Shown: positions 12,979 to 20,607 of the stretch, piece by piece
How the letters are laid out: each line of letters opens with the position of its first letter
Position numbering within the stretch: the first letter of the stretch is position 1
Virus record (IMG/VR): IMGVR_UViG_3300001325_000006
Coordinates: 1-20,607 of that record
Origin: a virus
Strand: one strand, 5' to 3'
DNA length: 20,607 nt
Notes under the pieces: generated by a model
Told to the model about the DNA's origin: nothing
Database searches by the model: none
The model's input: the letters and a program-made list of their open reading frames with translations, nothing else
Made by a program: the position numbers and the translations under genes

Positions 12979-14407
12979 GCGCATCGAGCTGCTGGCCCTG
13001 CTGCAGGAGAAGGAGCGCAGGGCCTCTCGCCGCAAGCTGTTCTCCTACAAGCCCTACGCGAAGCAGCGGGAATTCCACGCCGCCAGCACCCAGTTCAATG
13101 AGCGGCTATTCATGGCCGGGAATCAGCTGGGCAAGACGTGGAGCGGGGCGTACGAGACGGCTATCCACCTGACCGGCGAATATCCGGACTGGTGGACTGG
13201 ACGCCGCTTCGATCATCCCATCCGCGCGATGGCCGGCTCGGAATCGGCTGAGCTGACCACGAAGGGCGTGCAACGGCTGCTGGTCGGCCCGCCGGAAGAT
13301 CCGTTGCAATGGGGCACCGGCGCCATTCCAGGTGACGCGATCACCCGGATTTCGCGCAAGCAGGGCGTGGCCAACGCCATCGACTCCATCACGGTTAAGC
13401 ACAAGAGCGGCGGCACATCGGTCCTGAAGCTGAATAGCTACGATCAGGGCCGCTCGAAGTGGCAGGCGGATACCGTCCACCTGGTCTGGTTCGACGAAGA
13501 GCCGCCGTATGACCTGTACTTCGAGGGCATCACGCGGACCAATGCGACGGACGGCATCGTCTTCCTGACCTTCACGCCGCTGATGGGCATGTCTCAGACC
13601 GTGGACCGCTTCTATCCGAAGCCAAAGTTCGCCTCGTGCACGGTCATTCAGATGACCATCGAGGATGCGGAACACTACACACCCGAGAAGCGGGCCGAGA
13701 TCATCGCCAAGTACCCCGCGCACGAGCGCGATGCGCGGACGAAGGGCATCCCGACGCTGGGCTCCGGCCGCATCTTCCCGTTGGCCGACGAGGATCTGCA
13801 TTACGACGCCGCCACGCTGGTGCTGCCAGATCATTGGCCGCGCATCGCTGGCATCGACTTCGGCTGGGATCACCCGACCGCGGTGGTCTGGATGGCTTGG
13901 GATCGCGACGAGGACGTGATTTACGTCTACGACACCCATCGCCAGTCGGAAGGCACGCCAGAGGTTCATGCGCCGGTTATCAAGCGCCAGGGCGATTGGG
14001 TGCCGGTGGCGTGGCCGCACGACGGCTTGCAGCACGACAAGGGATCTGGCGTCCAGCTGGCTGAGCTGTACCGCGAGCAGAAAATCAACATGCTTTGGGA
14101 GCGCGCGCAGTACGAAGAAACGGGTACGGAAGGCGAGACAGAGGCCAGCCGCGTGAGCGTCGAGCGCGGCCTGATGGACATGCTTCAACGCATGCGCAAC
14201 GGAAAGTTCAAGGTCGCCAAGCACCTGAACGACTGGTACGAGGAATTCCGCATGTACCACCGCAAGGACGGCAAGATCGTCAAGGAGCGCGACGATGTCA
14301 TGTCCGCTACCCGCTACGCCATGATGATGCTCCGCCACGCCTCCGTGCCGCCTGTACCGACTCGAATTGATGGAGCACGCCGAGAATACGATTGGCGCGC
14401 TGGTTGA
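12935..14407 (+). CDS. terL: Terminase large subunit (packaging ATPase/nuclease)
   Basis: A 490-residue DNA packaging motor. The ATPase part shows Walker A GNQLGKT at 62-68, Walker B VWFDEE at 184-189 and the coupling motif LTFTP at 211-215. The nuclease part begins with the metal-binding acid in GIDFGWDHP (D308) and ends near the conserved DDVMSATRYAMMM. The GNQLGKT form and the size resemble terminases of P22-like and T7-like podoviruses. ATG 12935 lies inside the small-subunit gene. Headful versus cohesive-end packaging cannot be told from this sequence. Confidence 0.93.
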   Translation: MTLTPEFLATLPRAERIELLALLQEKERRASRRKLFSYKPYAKQREFHAASTQFNERLFMAGNQLGKTWSGAYETAIHLTGEYPDWWTGRRFDHPIRAMAGSESAELTTKGVQRLLVGPPEDPLQWGTGAIPGDAITRISRKQGVANAIDSITVKHKSGGTSVLKLNSYDQGRSKWQADTVHLVWFDEEPPYDLYFEGITRTNATDGIVFLTFTPLMGMSQTVDRFYPKPKFASCTVIQMTIEDAEHYTPEKRAEIIAKYPAHERDARTKGIPTLGSGRIFPLADEDLHYDAATLVLPDHWPRIAGIDFGWDHPTAVVWMAWDRDEDVIYVYDTHRQSEGTPEVHAPVIKRQGDWVPVAWPHDGLQHDKGSGVQLAELYREQKINMLWERAQYEETGTEGETEASRVSVERGLMDMLQRMRNGKFKVAKHLNDWYEEFRMYHRKDGKIVKERDDVMSATRYAMMMLRHASVPPVPTRIDGARREYDWRAG

Positions 14408-14429
14408 GCGGCGCCATGGAGATTCCCGA

Positions 14430-16502
14430 ATGCCGACTGGCGACATCCAGCTATCTAGCGATCCCTATTCCACTGATGAGACCGTCAGCGGGAAGGGCGC
14501 AGGCCGCGTCGACGGCGACATCGAGCGCAGCAAAGAGCAGCCCGACGAGCTCAAGAACGAGGCGCTGAGCCGCGAGCAGGTCGAGAACTTCCTGTTTGAG
14601 CTCAAGCACCAGCCTAACTGGCGCCGCGAGGCGGACAAGTGCGCCGACTACTACGACGGCAACCAGCTTTCGCAGGAGACGCTGGAGATCCTGAAGGACC
14701 GCGGCCAACCGCCGCTGATCACCAACCTGGTGAAGCCCACAATCGATACGGTGCTGGGCATGGAGGCAAAGACGCGCACGGACTGGCTGGTGCGCTCCGA
14801 GGATGACGGGATAGCCTCTCCGGACTTGGCCGAGGCTCTTTCCCTCAAGCTCAAGCATGCGGAGACTGAGACGCGGGCCGACCGCGCCTGCTCCGACGCC
14901 TATGCCGCGCAATGCAAGACTGGCGTCGGCTGGGTGGAAGTCTCGCGCGAGAGCGATCCGTTCAAGTTCCCGTACCGCGCCAAGTACGTGCATCGCCGCG
15001 AGATTTCGTGGGATTGGCGGTCGACGGAATCCGACCTGAGCGACGCCAAGTACCTGATCCGCCGGCGCTGGATGGACGTCGACGCCGCGATCGCCAAGAT
15101 GCCGGAGTATGCGGACCTGCTGCGCCAGTGCATCAGCGGCTGGGCCGGCTTCGATCCTGTCATGTCCCAGGACACAGGGCTTGCGAACTCGCTCATGAAC
15201 GAGCGCGATACTCGCCTGGAGGAACAGGACTGGCGCGACACCTTCCGCCGCCGCGTCTGCCTGTACGAGATCTGGTATCGGAAGTGGGTATCGGGCTACG
15301 TCATCCGCCTGCCCAACGGCCGCGCCATCGAGGCCGACTTCAACAACCCGAAGCACAGCACCGCCATCCTGGCCGGCGCGGTCAAGGTCGAGAAGCGAGT
15401 CTTCGAGAAGGTGCGGCTGGCCTGGTACTGCGGCCCTCACTTCCTCTACGACGTGCCGAGCCCCTACAAGCACGGCATGTTCCCCTATGCGCCGTTCTTT
15501 GGCTTCCGCGAGGACTTGACCCTCGCGCCGTATGGGCTGATCCGCGCCATGCTCAGCGCGCAGGACGAGATCAACGCGCGGAAGAGCAAGCAGCTCTGGC
15601 TGCTGAATAGCCGTCGCGTCACGGCCGACGAGGATTCCGTCAAGGACCACGAGGCCGCCCGCCGGGAAGTGGCGCGGCCTGACATGTACCAGATCCTGAA
15701 CTCCGGCCGGAAGCCTACCAGTCAGTTCAAAGTGGAGTATGGCGGCGAATTGGCGGCCCAGCAGTTCCAGGCCATGCAAGAGGCCAAGCAGGAGATCGCC
15801 GAGAGCAGCGGCATCCACAAGGCCATGATGGGCCAGAACTCCAGCGCCTCGTCTGGTCTGGCCATCAACTCGCTGGTGGAGCAGGGCTTGAACACCCTCG
15901 GCGAGACGAACGATAACTATAGGTTCGCCCGCCGCATGGTCGGCGAAATGCTCTTCAGCATGATGCTGGAGGACATGGAAGGGCGTCAGATTCAGGTGCC
16001 CATCGGCGACGGGAAGCGCAAGCGCGTCATCGTGCTGAACCAGCCCGCCGTGGATCCGCAGACCGGCGAGCAGACCGTGCTGAATGACACTTCGCGCGTG
16101 CGCGCCAAGGTCGTGCTGGACGATATCCCGTCCTCACCAACCTTCCGCATGCAGCAGGCGACGATGCTTTCCGAGGTCACGAAGGGGCTGCCGCCAGATC
16201 TGCAGGCCGTGCTGGTGCCGTATCTGGTCGAGCACCTGGACATGCCGAACAAGCAGGAAGTGGTCGACCAGCTACGCCAGAAGATGGGCATGCTGGACGA
16301 GGGCCAGCAGGAGCAGGCCGCGCAGGCCCAGGCCGCCCAGCAGCAGGCGATGGAGAAGATGCAGCAGCGCATGGCCACGCTCGAAGCGGCGCTCACAGCC
16401 GCCAAGGTCCGCGAGGCCAATGCCCGCGCCGACAAGCTCGAAGCCGAGGCGGATGTTGTCCGCATGCCCCAGCCTGAATCCCAGCCGAGTGAATTCGCAT
16501 GA
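14430..16502 (+). CDS. Portal protein, P22-type
   Basis: A 690-residue portal that forms the dodecameric DNA channel at the capsid vertex. Conserved-looking family stretches include [20 protein letters not shown], the [19 protein letters not shown] region, GWVEVSRE, the [11 protein letters not shown] segment, ALIR-like [20 protein letters not shown] and [20 protein letters not shown]. The C-terminal 75 residues form a Gln/Ala-rich helix (barrel-like extension). ATG 14430 is chosen because GGAG lies eight bases before it and it follows the large terminase stop. TTG/ATG at 14367-14372 in the same frame is an alternative, overlapping the terminase gene, without a good ribosome binding site. Confidence 0.9.
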   Translation: MPTGDIQLSSDPYSTDETVSGKGAGRVDGDIERSKEQPDELKNEALSREQVENFLFELKHQPNWRREADKCADYYDGNQLSQETLEILKDRGQPPLITNLVKPTIDTVLGMEAKTRTDWLVRSEDDGIASPDLAEALSLKLKHAETETRADRACSDAYAAQCKTGVGWVEVSRESDPFKFPYRAKYVHRREISWDWRSTESDLSDAKYLIRRRWMDVDAAIAKMPEYADLLRQCISGWAGFDPVMSQDTGLANSLMNERDTRLEEQDWRDTFRRRVCLYEIWYRKWVSGYVIRLPNGRAIEADFNNPKHSTAILAGAVKVEKRVFEKVRLAWYCGPHFLYDVPSPYKHGMFPYAPFFGFREDLTLAPYGLIRAMLSAQDEINARKSKQLWLLNSRRVTADEDSVKDHEAARREVARPDMYQILNSGRKPTSQFKVEYGGELAAQQFQAMQEAKQEIAESSGIHKAMMGQNSSASSGLAINSLVEQGLNTLGETNDNYRFARRMVGEMLFSMMLEDMEGRQIQVPIGDGKRKRVIVLNQPAVDPQTGEQTVLNDTSRVRAKVVLDDIPSSPTFRMQQATMLSEVTKGLPPDLQAVLVPYLVEHLDMPNKQEVVDQLRQKMGMLDEGQQEQAAQAQAAQQQAMEKMQQRMATLEAALTAAKVREANARADKLEAEADVVRMPQPESQPSEFA

Positions 16503-17836
16503 GCATCCCAACCTGCGCAGTCAGCGTCAAGCTCTACGACCAGAACGCACTGGCCGTGGCCGGCGCGACGATCACCGCCCAGCTAGACCGCTACGAAGTG
16601 CACGAGGGATTCGTGGTGCCGCAGATGGTCGAGGCGACCACGGACGCCTTCGGCGAATGCACCCTGGACCTGTGGCCCAACGCCCTCGGCTCGCAGGCCT
16701 CGTCCTACAAGATCAAGGTGCAGCCGACAGACGCGAAGGGATACAGCACGGTTGCGGTGGTGCCCGATGCGCCCACGGCAGACCTGTCGCTGATTGCCGC
16801 GTTGCCGCCGGTCGACTCGCGGCCCGACTTCCAGGAATACTTCGAGCAGGCCAGCGGCCTGGCTGACGACCTGGTGAACAGCGCCAACGTAGCCAAGCTC
16901 GCCGCCCAGGCTGCACAGGCTACTGCCGCCGGCAGCGCCACAGCAGCAGATGCCAGTGCAGCGAGCGCAGGCGCACAGGCTGCGGCAGCGCTTGCTTCGT
17001 CTCAGTCTGCACAGCAGAGTGCCAATGACGCTGCGGCTTCGCTGGTCAACGCCACGACGCAGGCGACGGCCTCGGCCGCGAATGCCACGGCAGCTGCCAG
17101 CAGCGCGAGCACAGCGACGACCAAGGCGGGCGAGGCTTCGGCCAGCGCTGGCGCAGCGTCTACGTCGGCTGGTGCGGCTGCGACGTCTGCCGGTGCCGCG
17201 TCAACCAGTGCGGGAAACGCCGCCAGCTCGGCGACGGCCGCTGCAGGCTCCGCTACCTCGGCGTCGACGAGCGCAGGCACGGCCACTACCCAGGCCGGAA
17301 ACGCCGCGACGAGCGCAACCGCGGCGGCAGGATCTGCCACCACCGCCGGCACGCAGGCGGGCAACGCCGCTACCAGCGCCACGGCAGCGGCCGGGAGCGC
17401 CACGGCGGCCAGCACCAGCGCGACGAATGCGGGCAATAGCGCGACAGCAGCAGGCACGAGTGCGACAAATGCCGCGAATAGCGCAACAGCGGCGGCTGGA
17501 AGCGCTACGGCGGCAGGAACAAGCGCGACCAACGCGGCCGCATCGGCCGCTGCCATTGTGCCCGCCATCACCAAGCCAGGCGATGCCGCTGTCACCACGG
17601 GCCGCGTCGTCAATACGGTCCTCATCTACGATACGCCGCTCACTGCAACGCGGACCGTCACGCTGAACGCGACCAACCCGGTTGCCGGCGACACGGTGCG
17701 CCTCACGCGCACAGCAGCCGCCACCGGCGCCTTCAATGTCGCCCTCGGCGCGTTGAAGAACCTTACCGCCGGCCAGTGGGCGCATGCCACCTACGACGGC
17801 GCGGCCTGGGCGCTCACCGCCTACGGCAGCCTGTAA
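16499..17836 (+). CDS. Tail fibre-like protein with Ala/Ser/Thr-rich stalk
   Basis: A 445-residue protein with three parts. Residues 1-125 form a beta-rich head ([20 protein letters not shown], then [13 protein letters not shown]), typical of phage fibre attachment domains. Residues about 128-352 are almost only Ala, Ser, Thr, Gly and Asn in short repeats such as [14 protein letters not shown], likely an extended trimeric stalk. Residues 353-445 are a small beta domain ending [16 protein letters not shown]. The start overlaps the portal stop (ATGA). It probably links or forms part of the host-binding apparatus with the tailspike downstream. The exact virion position is inferred. Confidence 0.75.
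   Translation: MSIPTCAVSVKLYDQNALAVAGATITAQLDRYEVHEGFVVPQMVEATTDAFGECTLDLWPNALGSQASSYKIKVQPTDAKGYSTVAVVPDAPTADLSLIAALPPVDSRPDFQEYFEQASGLADDLVNSANVAKLAAQAAQATAAGSATAADASAASAGAQAAAALASSQSAQQSANDAAASLVNATTQATASAANATAAASSASTATTKAGEASASAGAASTSAGAAATSAGAASTSAGNAASSATAAAGSATSASTSAGTATTQAGNAATSATAAAGSATTAGTQAGNAATSATAAAGSATAASTSATNAGNSATAAGTSATNAANSATAAAGSATAAGTSATNAAASAAAIVPAITKPGDAAVTTGRVVNTVLIYDTPLTATRTVTLNATNPVAGDTVRLTRTAAATGAFNVALGALKNLTAGQWAHATYDGAAWALTAYGSL
16880..17550 (+). repeat. Degenerate repeats encoding the Ala/Ser/Thr stalk
   Basis: Many imperfect copies of a short unit encoding roughly [15 protein letters not shown] run through this segment, with a period near 7 residues (21 bases) and 14-residue double units. 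The DNA copies differ at many third positions, so this is an old protein repeat rather than a recent tandem duplication. Confidence 0.6.
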
Positions 17837-17856
17837 CGACACCCCACGGAATCCAG

Positions 17857-19383
17857 ATGGAAACTGATCACCTCATTCTCCGCGAAACTGTGCTGCGGAC
17901 CGTCACGGTGCCGGAGCAAGAAGCCAACCTGAAGTACCTGGAGCAGAAGGCGATCGAGCAGGCCGCAGCCGCTGGTGACCATGCAGACGCCGCCGATGCC
18001 GCGAAGGCTGCAGCAGTGGCCGCTGAGGCCGCCGCCACTGCCGCGCAGATCGATGCTGCGCAGAGTAAGAGCGATTCGGCGGCCAGTGCATCGCAGGCCG
18101 TAGCAGCAAAGCAGGTGGCAGAATCCATCGCCGCCCAGGTTACGGACCTTGGTGCCGGCGTGGCGACAGCCGTATCGAAGGCCGCAGAATCGTCCGCTTC
18201 GGCTGCGGCATCGGCGACGAGCGCCGGGAATGCGGCCACGTCGGAAGGCAATGCGCTCGGCAGCAAGAACGCCGCCGCAGCTAGTCAGGCCAGCGCGCAG
18301 AACTATGCGGTAAAGACGGATGATTATGCGGGCGGTACGGACAACTCCGCAAAAGCCTGGGCCGTAGGTGGCACCGGAAGCGGCCAGCCGGCTGCAGGCG
18401 ACTCCAAGTCGTGGGCAACGAAGGTTGGGGCCGCAGTCGCATCTGGCCTGCTGTCGGCCAAAGAGTGGGCCGTCGGATCGTTCGCGCGCGGCACGTCCGG
18501 CGGTGGCTCGGCAAAAGATTGGGCCACGTACACCGCAGGCACCGTGGACGACGCTGCAAACTCGGCAAAGGCCTGGGCTGTCGGCGGCAGTGGCGGCGGT
18601 CAGCCAGCAGGGGGCGATGCGAAGTCCTGGGCAACCGCAGTTGGCGCGGCAGTAACTGCTGGGCTGTACTCAGCAAAGGAATGGGCTACTGGCACGTTCA
18701 CGCGCGGCTCGGCAGGCGGCGGGTCCGCGAAGGACTGGGCGGCCTATATCGGCGGGACGGTGGATGACACTAATTACTCGGCGAAGAAGTACTCGCTAGA
18801 TTCCTCTGCTTCCGCGACGGCGGCAGCCGGGAGCGCTACAGCATCGGGTGCGAGTGCGACGATCTCTCAGAACGCAGCATCGCAAGCTGCATCGACGATC
18901 GCGCCGATTAGCGTGGCCGACTATGCGGGCTTGCGGGCCTTCACCGGTGCTGCCGCGAACGTGAATGTTACCGGCTATCTGGCGACGCTTTCCCCGTCCG
19001 GCATCTCGGGCATGTTCGTGCGCGACGACAGTGATACGACCAGTTCGGATAATGGCGGTACCGTCATTGTGGCGAGCAATGGAAAGCGTTGGAAGCGCAG
19101 CTTCTCGGGCTCCCTCTCGCTTGACTGGTTAGCGTCGATACATCCGATGAGACAGCCGCCTGGAATCGAGCGGGGGCTGCAGCGTATGCGATGGGCATTC
19201 GTTCGGTGTCGGTCTCCCCTGGGCAACATAATATTGGCGGCACTGTCGTACTCAAGCCTGGTGTTACGTTTCAGGGCCCAGAAACAAATACGCCAAACGC
19301 TTTCGCGGACTATGCCGTCCGCGTTGTCCATACTGCTACGACGCCGAATACCGATATTTTCGTTACAGATACGGTGGCTGTAG
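17857..19383 (+). CDS. Tailspike N-terminal part (frame ends out of register)
   Basis: ATG 17857 starts a protein whose first 420 residues are convincing: a Glu/Leu N-terminus, an Ala-rich helical region (about 45-150), two 72-residue repeats (163-306) with SAKAWAVGG, SAKEWA and SAKDWA elements common in phage tail fibres, then the module ISVADYAGLRAFTGAAANV...SSDNGGTVIVASNGKRWKR that usually comes just before a beta-helix tailspike body. After SLSLDWL (about 19131) the frame turns into an unlike, Arg-rich sequence to 19383, while the expected continuation is found one base back in another frame. The real end of the useful coding part is therefore near 19131. Ribosome binding site weak (CACGGA). 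Confidence 0.75.
   Translation: METDHLILRETVLRTVTVPEQEANLKYLEQKAIEQAAAAGDHADAADAAKAAAVAAEAAATAAQIDAAQSKSDSAASASQAVAAKQVAESIAAQVTDLGAGVATAVSKAAESSASAAASATSAGNAATSEGNALGSKNAAAASQASAQNYAVKTDDYAGGTDNSAKAWAVGGTGSGQPAAGDSKSWATKVGAAVASGLLSAKEWAVGSFARGTSGGGSAKDWATYTAGTVDDAANSAKAWAVGGSGGGQPAGGDAKSWATAVGAAVTAGLYSAKEWATGTFTRGSAGGGSAKDWAAYIGGTVDDTNYSAKKYSLDSSASATAAAGSATASGASATISQNAASQAASTIAPISVADYAGLRAFTGAAANVNVTGYLATLSPSGISGMFVRDDSDTTSSDNGGTVIVASNGKRWKRSFSGSLSLDWLASIHPMRQPPGIERGLQRMRWAFVRCRSPLGNIILAALSYSSLVLRFRAQKQIRQTLSRTMPSALSILLRRRIPIFSLQIRWL
18343..18774 (+). repeat. Two 216-bp direct repeats (72 residues each) in the tailspike gene
   Basis: Unit 1 is 18343-18558 and unit 2 is 18559-18774. Both encode NSAKAWAVGG-GQPA-GD-KSWAT-VGAAV-GL-SAKEWA-G-F-RG-GGGSAKDWA-Y-GTVDD. 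A third unit starts at 18775 (YSAKKY) and then diverges. Protein identity between units is high while the DNA shows scattered changes. Confidence 0.85.
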
Positions 19384-20591
19384 GTAGCATGCAAAGCTCC
19401 GGGTCGATCCGGAATATGAGCATCGCCGCTTCCGCTGGCAATACGCGCTATGGCCTGTTCATGCATAACTTCATGGGGGCGCTACCTACTAGGCTAGCGT
19501 TTGGAGGCGGATTTACGGGTGCCATGATTGCGTATCAAGGCGGCCTGTATTCTAAGTTCTCTAACCTGCGCTTCATCAATGGCACTAGCACTCAAGTGCC
19601 CGCCGCAATTTTGATGCTCTCTGGCGGGGCAGATATATATTCTACAACCGTAACGTTTGAGCATATCTACGTCAGCGGTGCATACGCACCCTCTACCGGT
19701 GGCATTGGAAGTGTGTTTATTGCTCAACCCTGCGGCGGGCGGCAAATTGTCTTTGATGATGTAGTTTATGAAACTATCAGCGGAAAGGCATTTGATATTG
19801 GCAAGGGAAATCAGGTAATCGTTAGGGCTCCGTACTGTGAAAATGTGCCAAACGCAGACTCAAGCATCCCTATGTTTGAGATCGGGGTAACTGGTGCAGC
19901 AGCACCGAATAACGTGTATGACTCGGTTACATCACTAGTTATTGATGGGCAGGGCGGGAGTCTCACATCATATAGCCAGGGTACGGCAACGCTTACGAGG
20001 CTGATCAATTCGGATGTCGCTCAGTACGTTGAGTTGCGCGATATTGAACTTCAGCGCGTGACACAACTGATTTCGGGAACAAACAACACACAGCAATTCA
20101 AGTTCCGCAACGTAAAGGGAACTAGCGTCACCACCACTCAAACGGGGCTCACGCCAGTCAAGATCTTCGATGAGGGCGGAAATGTTCTTAGTGCAACTCT
20201 AACGCAGAGCAAGCGGATTACGACAGAGGCAACACGGGATACGGCGCTCTCGCTATACGGGCATGGCGACCAGATGATTGCCTCAGATGTGGGCACCGAG
20301 GGTAGGCCGCTCTGGTACGACAAGACGAATACCCGTTGGGTGTCGTACCGCGCAAAGAATGGGCAAGCCCCCGTGAACAAGACGTGGATTCGTGGCGATG
20401 CTGTAGACAATGCGTTCCCGTCCATTGGGGGTGCTGCTGGTTGGTTATGTACGGCATCCGGTACGGCTGGGGCTGCAACATGGCAGATCAGCGGGCAATC
20501 TGGCGCGGCCAAGGGCGCTACTGCATCGCGACCAACGAAGTCCACCTTCAGGTGGCAACCGCGCCGCTTGGGCTGGCTCCATGTACTTTGA
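19191..20591 (+). CDS. Tailspike C-terminal part, beta-helix (second frame)
   Basis: This frame carries the body of the tailspike. The continuous protein-like sequence begins just after a TGA at 19122-19124 (SVDTSDETAAWNRAGAAAYA), so 19191 is only the first ATG and no good ribosome binding site precedes it. The body has the repeating short strands and turns of a right-handed beta-helix (GTVVLKPGVTFQGPE, FSNLRFIN, ATLTRLINS, VELRDIELQRV) and probably binds or cuts a surface polysaccharide. No catalytic residue can be assigned. Toward the end, AKGATASRPT is the usual lead-in to the tail motif 'MYFDTTLAA', which however appears in the other frame at 20581-20607. Most of this region has visibly lower GC. 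Confidence 0.72.
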   Translation: MGIRSVSVSPGQHNIGGTVVLKPGVTFQGPETNTPNAFADYAVRVVHTATTPNTDIFVTDTVAVGSMQSSGSIRNMSIAASAGNTRYGLFMHNFMGALPTRLAFGGGFTGAMIAYQGGLYSKFSNLRFINGTSTQVPAAILMLSGGADIYSTTVTFEHIYVSGAYAPSTGGIGSVFIAQPCGGRQIVFDDVVYETISGKAFDIGKGNQVIVRAPYCENVPNADSSIPMFEIGVTGAAAPNNVYDSVTSLVIDGQGGSLTSYSQGTATLTRLINSDVAQYVELRDIELQRVTQLISGTNNTQQFKFRNVKGTSVTTTQTGLTPVKIFDEGGNVLSATLTQSKRITTEATRDTALSLYGHGDQMIASDVGTEGRPLWYDKTNTRWVSYRAKNGQAPVNKTWIRGDAVDNAFPSIGGAAGWLCTASGTAGAATWQISGQSGAAKGATASRPTKSTFRWQPRRLGWLHVL

Positions 20592-20607
20592 CACAACCCT
20601 GGCAGCC

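Larger units (their letters stand above)
17857..20607 (+). pseudogene. Tailspike gene as a whole: two apparent frame breaks, runs off the window
   Basis: Joining frame 1 (17857 to about 19131), frame 0 (about 19131 to 20550) and frame 1 again (about 20551 to 20607) gives one tailspike of family-like layout: helical/repeat N-terminus, pre-helix module, beta-helix, and the terminal SMYFDTTLAA. The first change is consistent with one lost base, the second with one gained base. No classic slippery heptamer is seen at the first site. Sequencing errors, real mutations, or less likely programmed shifting would each explain this. Confidence 0.6.

Noticed and set aside
13106-15818. Long minus-strand open frames opposite the large terminase and portal genes (446 and 455 residues)
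   Set aside because: Both are mirror frames of genes with firm family matches and show biased, Arg/Ala/His-rich composition without motifs.
17002-17842. Minus-strand frames of more than 200 residues opposite the fibre stalk
   Set aside because: They are direct results of the repetitive Ala/Ser/Thr coding pattern on the plus strand and are low-complexity in every frame.
16880-18900. Repeat-rich region considered as a CRISPR array or other non-coding repeat array
   Set aside because: The repeats stay in one reading frame, are degenerate and have no spacer structure; they encode fibre stalk sequence.
19120-19135. Programmed -1 ribosomal frameshift site in the tailspike
   Set aside because: No X-XXY-YYZ heptamer is present in the proper register and a second opposite break lies downstream, so errors or mutations fit better.
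19191-20607. A diversity-generating retroelement acting on the tailspike end
   Set aside because: No reverse transcriptase gene or template repeat is seen in the window, and the end of the gene has no sign of an adenine-targeted variable repeat.

Overview
The window is a stretch of a tailed bacteriophage or prophage. GC content is high (about 60-65% by eye, falling near the right end). The protein families, the GC level and the codon use suggest a beta-proteobacterial host of the Burkholderia/Cupriavidus/Achromobacter/Bordetella kind; the host genus cannot be fixed from this sequence alone. There are no rRNA, tRNA, CRISPR, integrase or transposase genes. Nearly all genes lie on the plus strand and many are joined by ATGA, GTGA or TGATG stop/start overlaps, so they are probably translated as coupled operons.

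Region 1 (about 1-8880) is an early/middle operon for DNA modification and recombination. It starts with a truncated small protein and an Rmf/CrpP-like protein. A 5-methylcytosine methyltransferase with an expanded repeat domain follows, then an ambiguous ORF pair on opposite strands, then a beta-class N4/N6 methyltransferase. After these come a Ref-like RecA-dependent HNH nuclease, a DUF1376 replication-type protein, a small Cys protein, a DUF1064 PD-(D/E)xK nuclease, several small hypothetical and membrane proteins, a NinB-like recombination protein and a small winged-helix-like protein. The methyltransferases would protect phage DNA from restriction. Ref, DUF1064 and NinB would process recombination or replication intermediates.

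Region 2 (about 8881-9547) holds one convincing minus-strand gene of unknown function. It converges on the early operon with a single base between the stop codons. Next to it is the largest gene-free stretch (174 bp), which must serve both the minus gene and the downstream late operon.

Region 3 (about 9548-12049) is the lysis cassette: a holin-like membrane protein, a Tad2-domain (Thoeris anti-defence, formerly DUF2829) fusion protein, a signal-anchored lytic transglycosylase endolysin, overlapping Rz/Rz1 spanins, and a coiled-coil protein with a C-terminal membrane segment.

Region 4 (about 12079-20607) is packaging and adsorption: small and large terminase subunits, a P22-type portal protein, then directly two fibre/spike genes instead of scaffold and capsid. 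The second of these, a beta-helix tailspike running off the window, is broken by one apparent -1 and one apparent +1 frame change. Its distal part has clearly lower GC than the rest.

The points most worth a second look are the Tad2-domain fusion inside the lysis cassette, the eight-copy repeat domain of the cytosine methyltransferase, the isolated minus-strand gene with its intergenic inverted repeat, and the frameshifted, compositionally mosaic tailspike. I did not find a clearly new multi-gene system.
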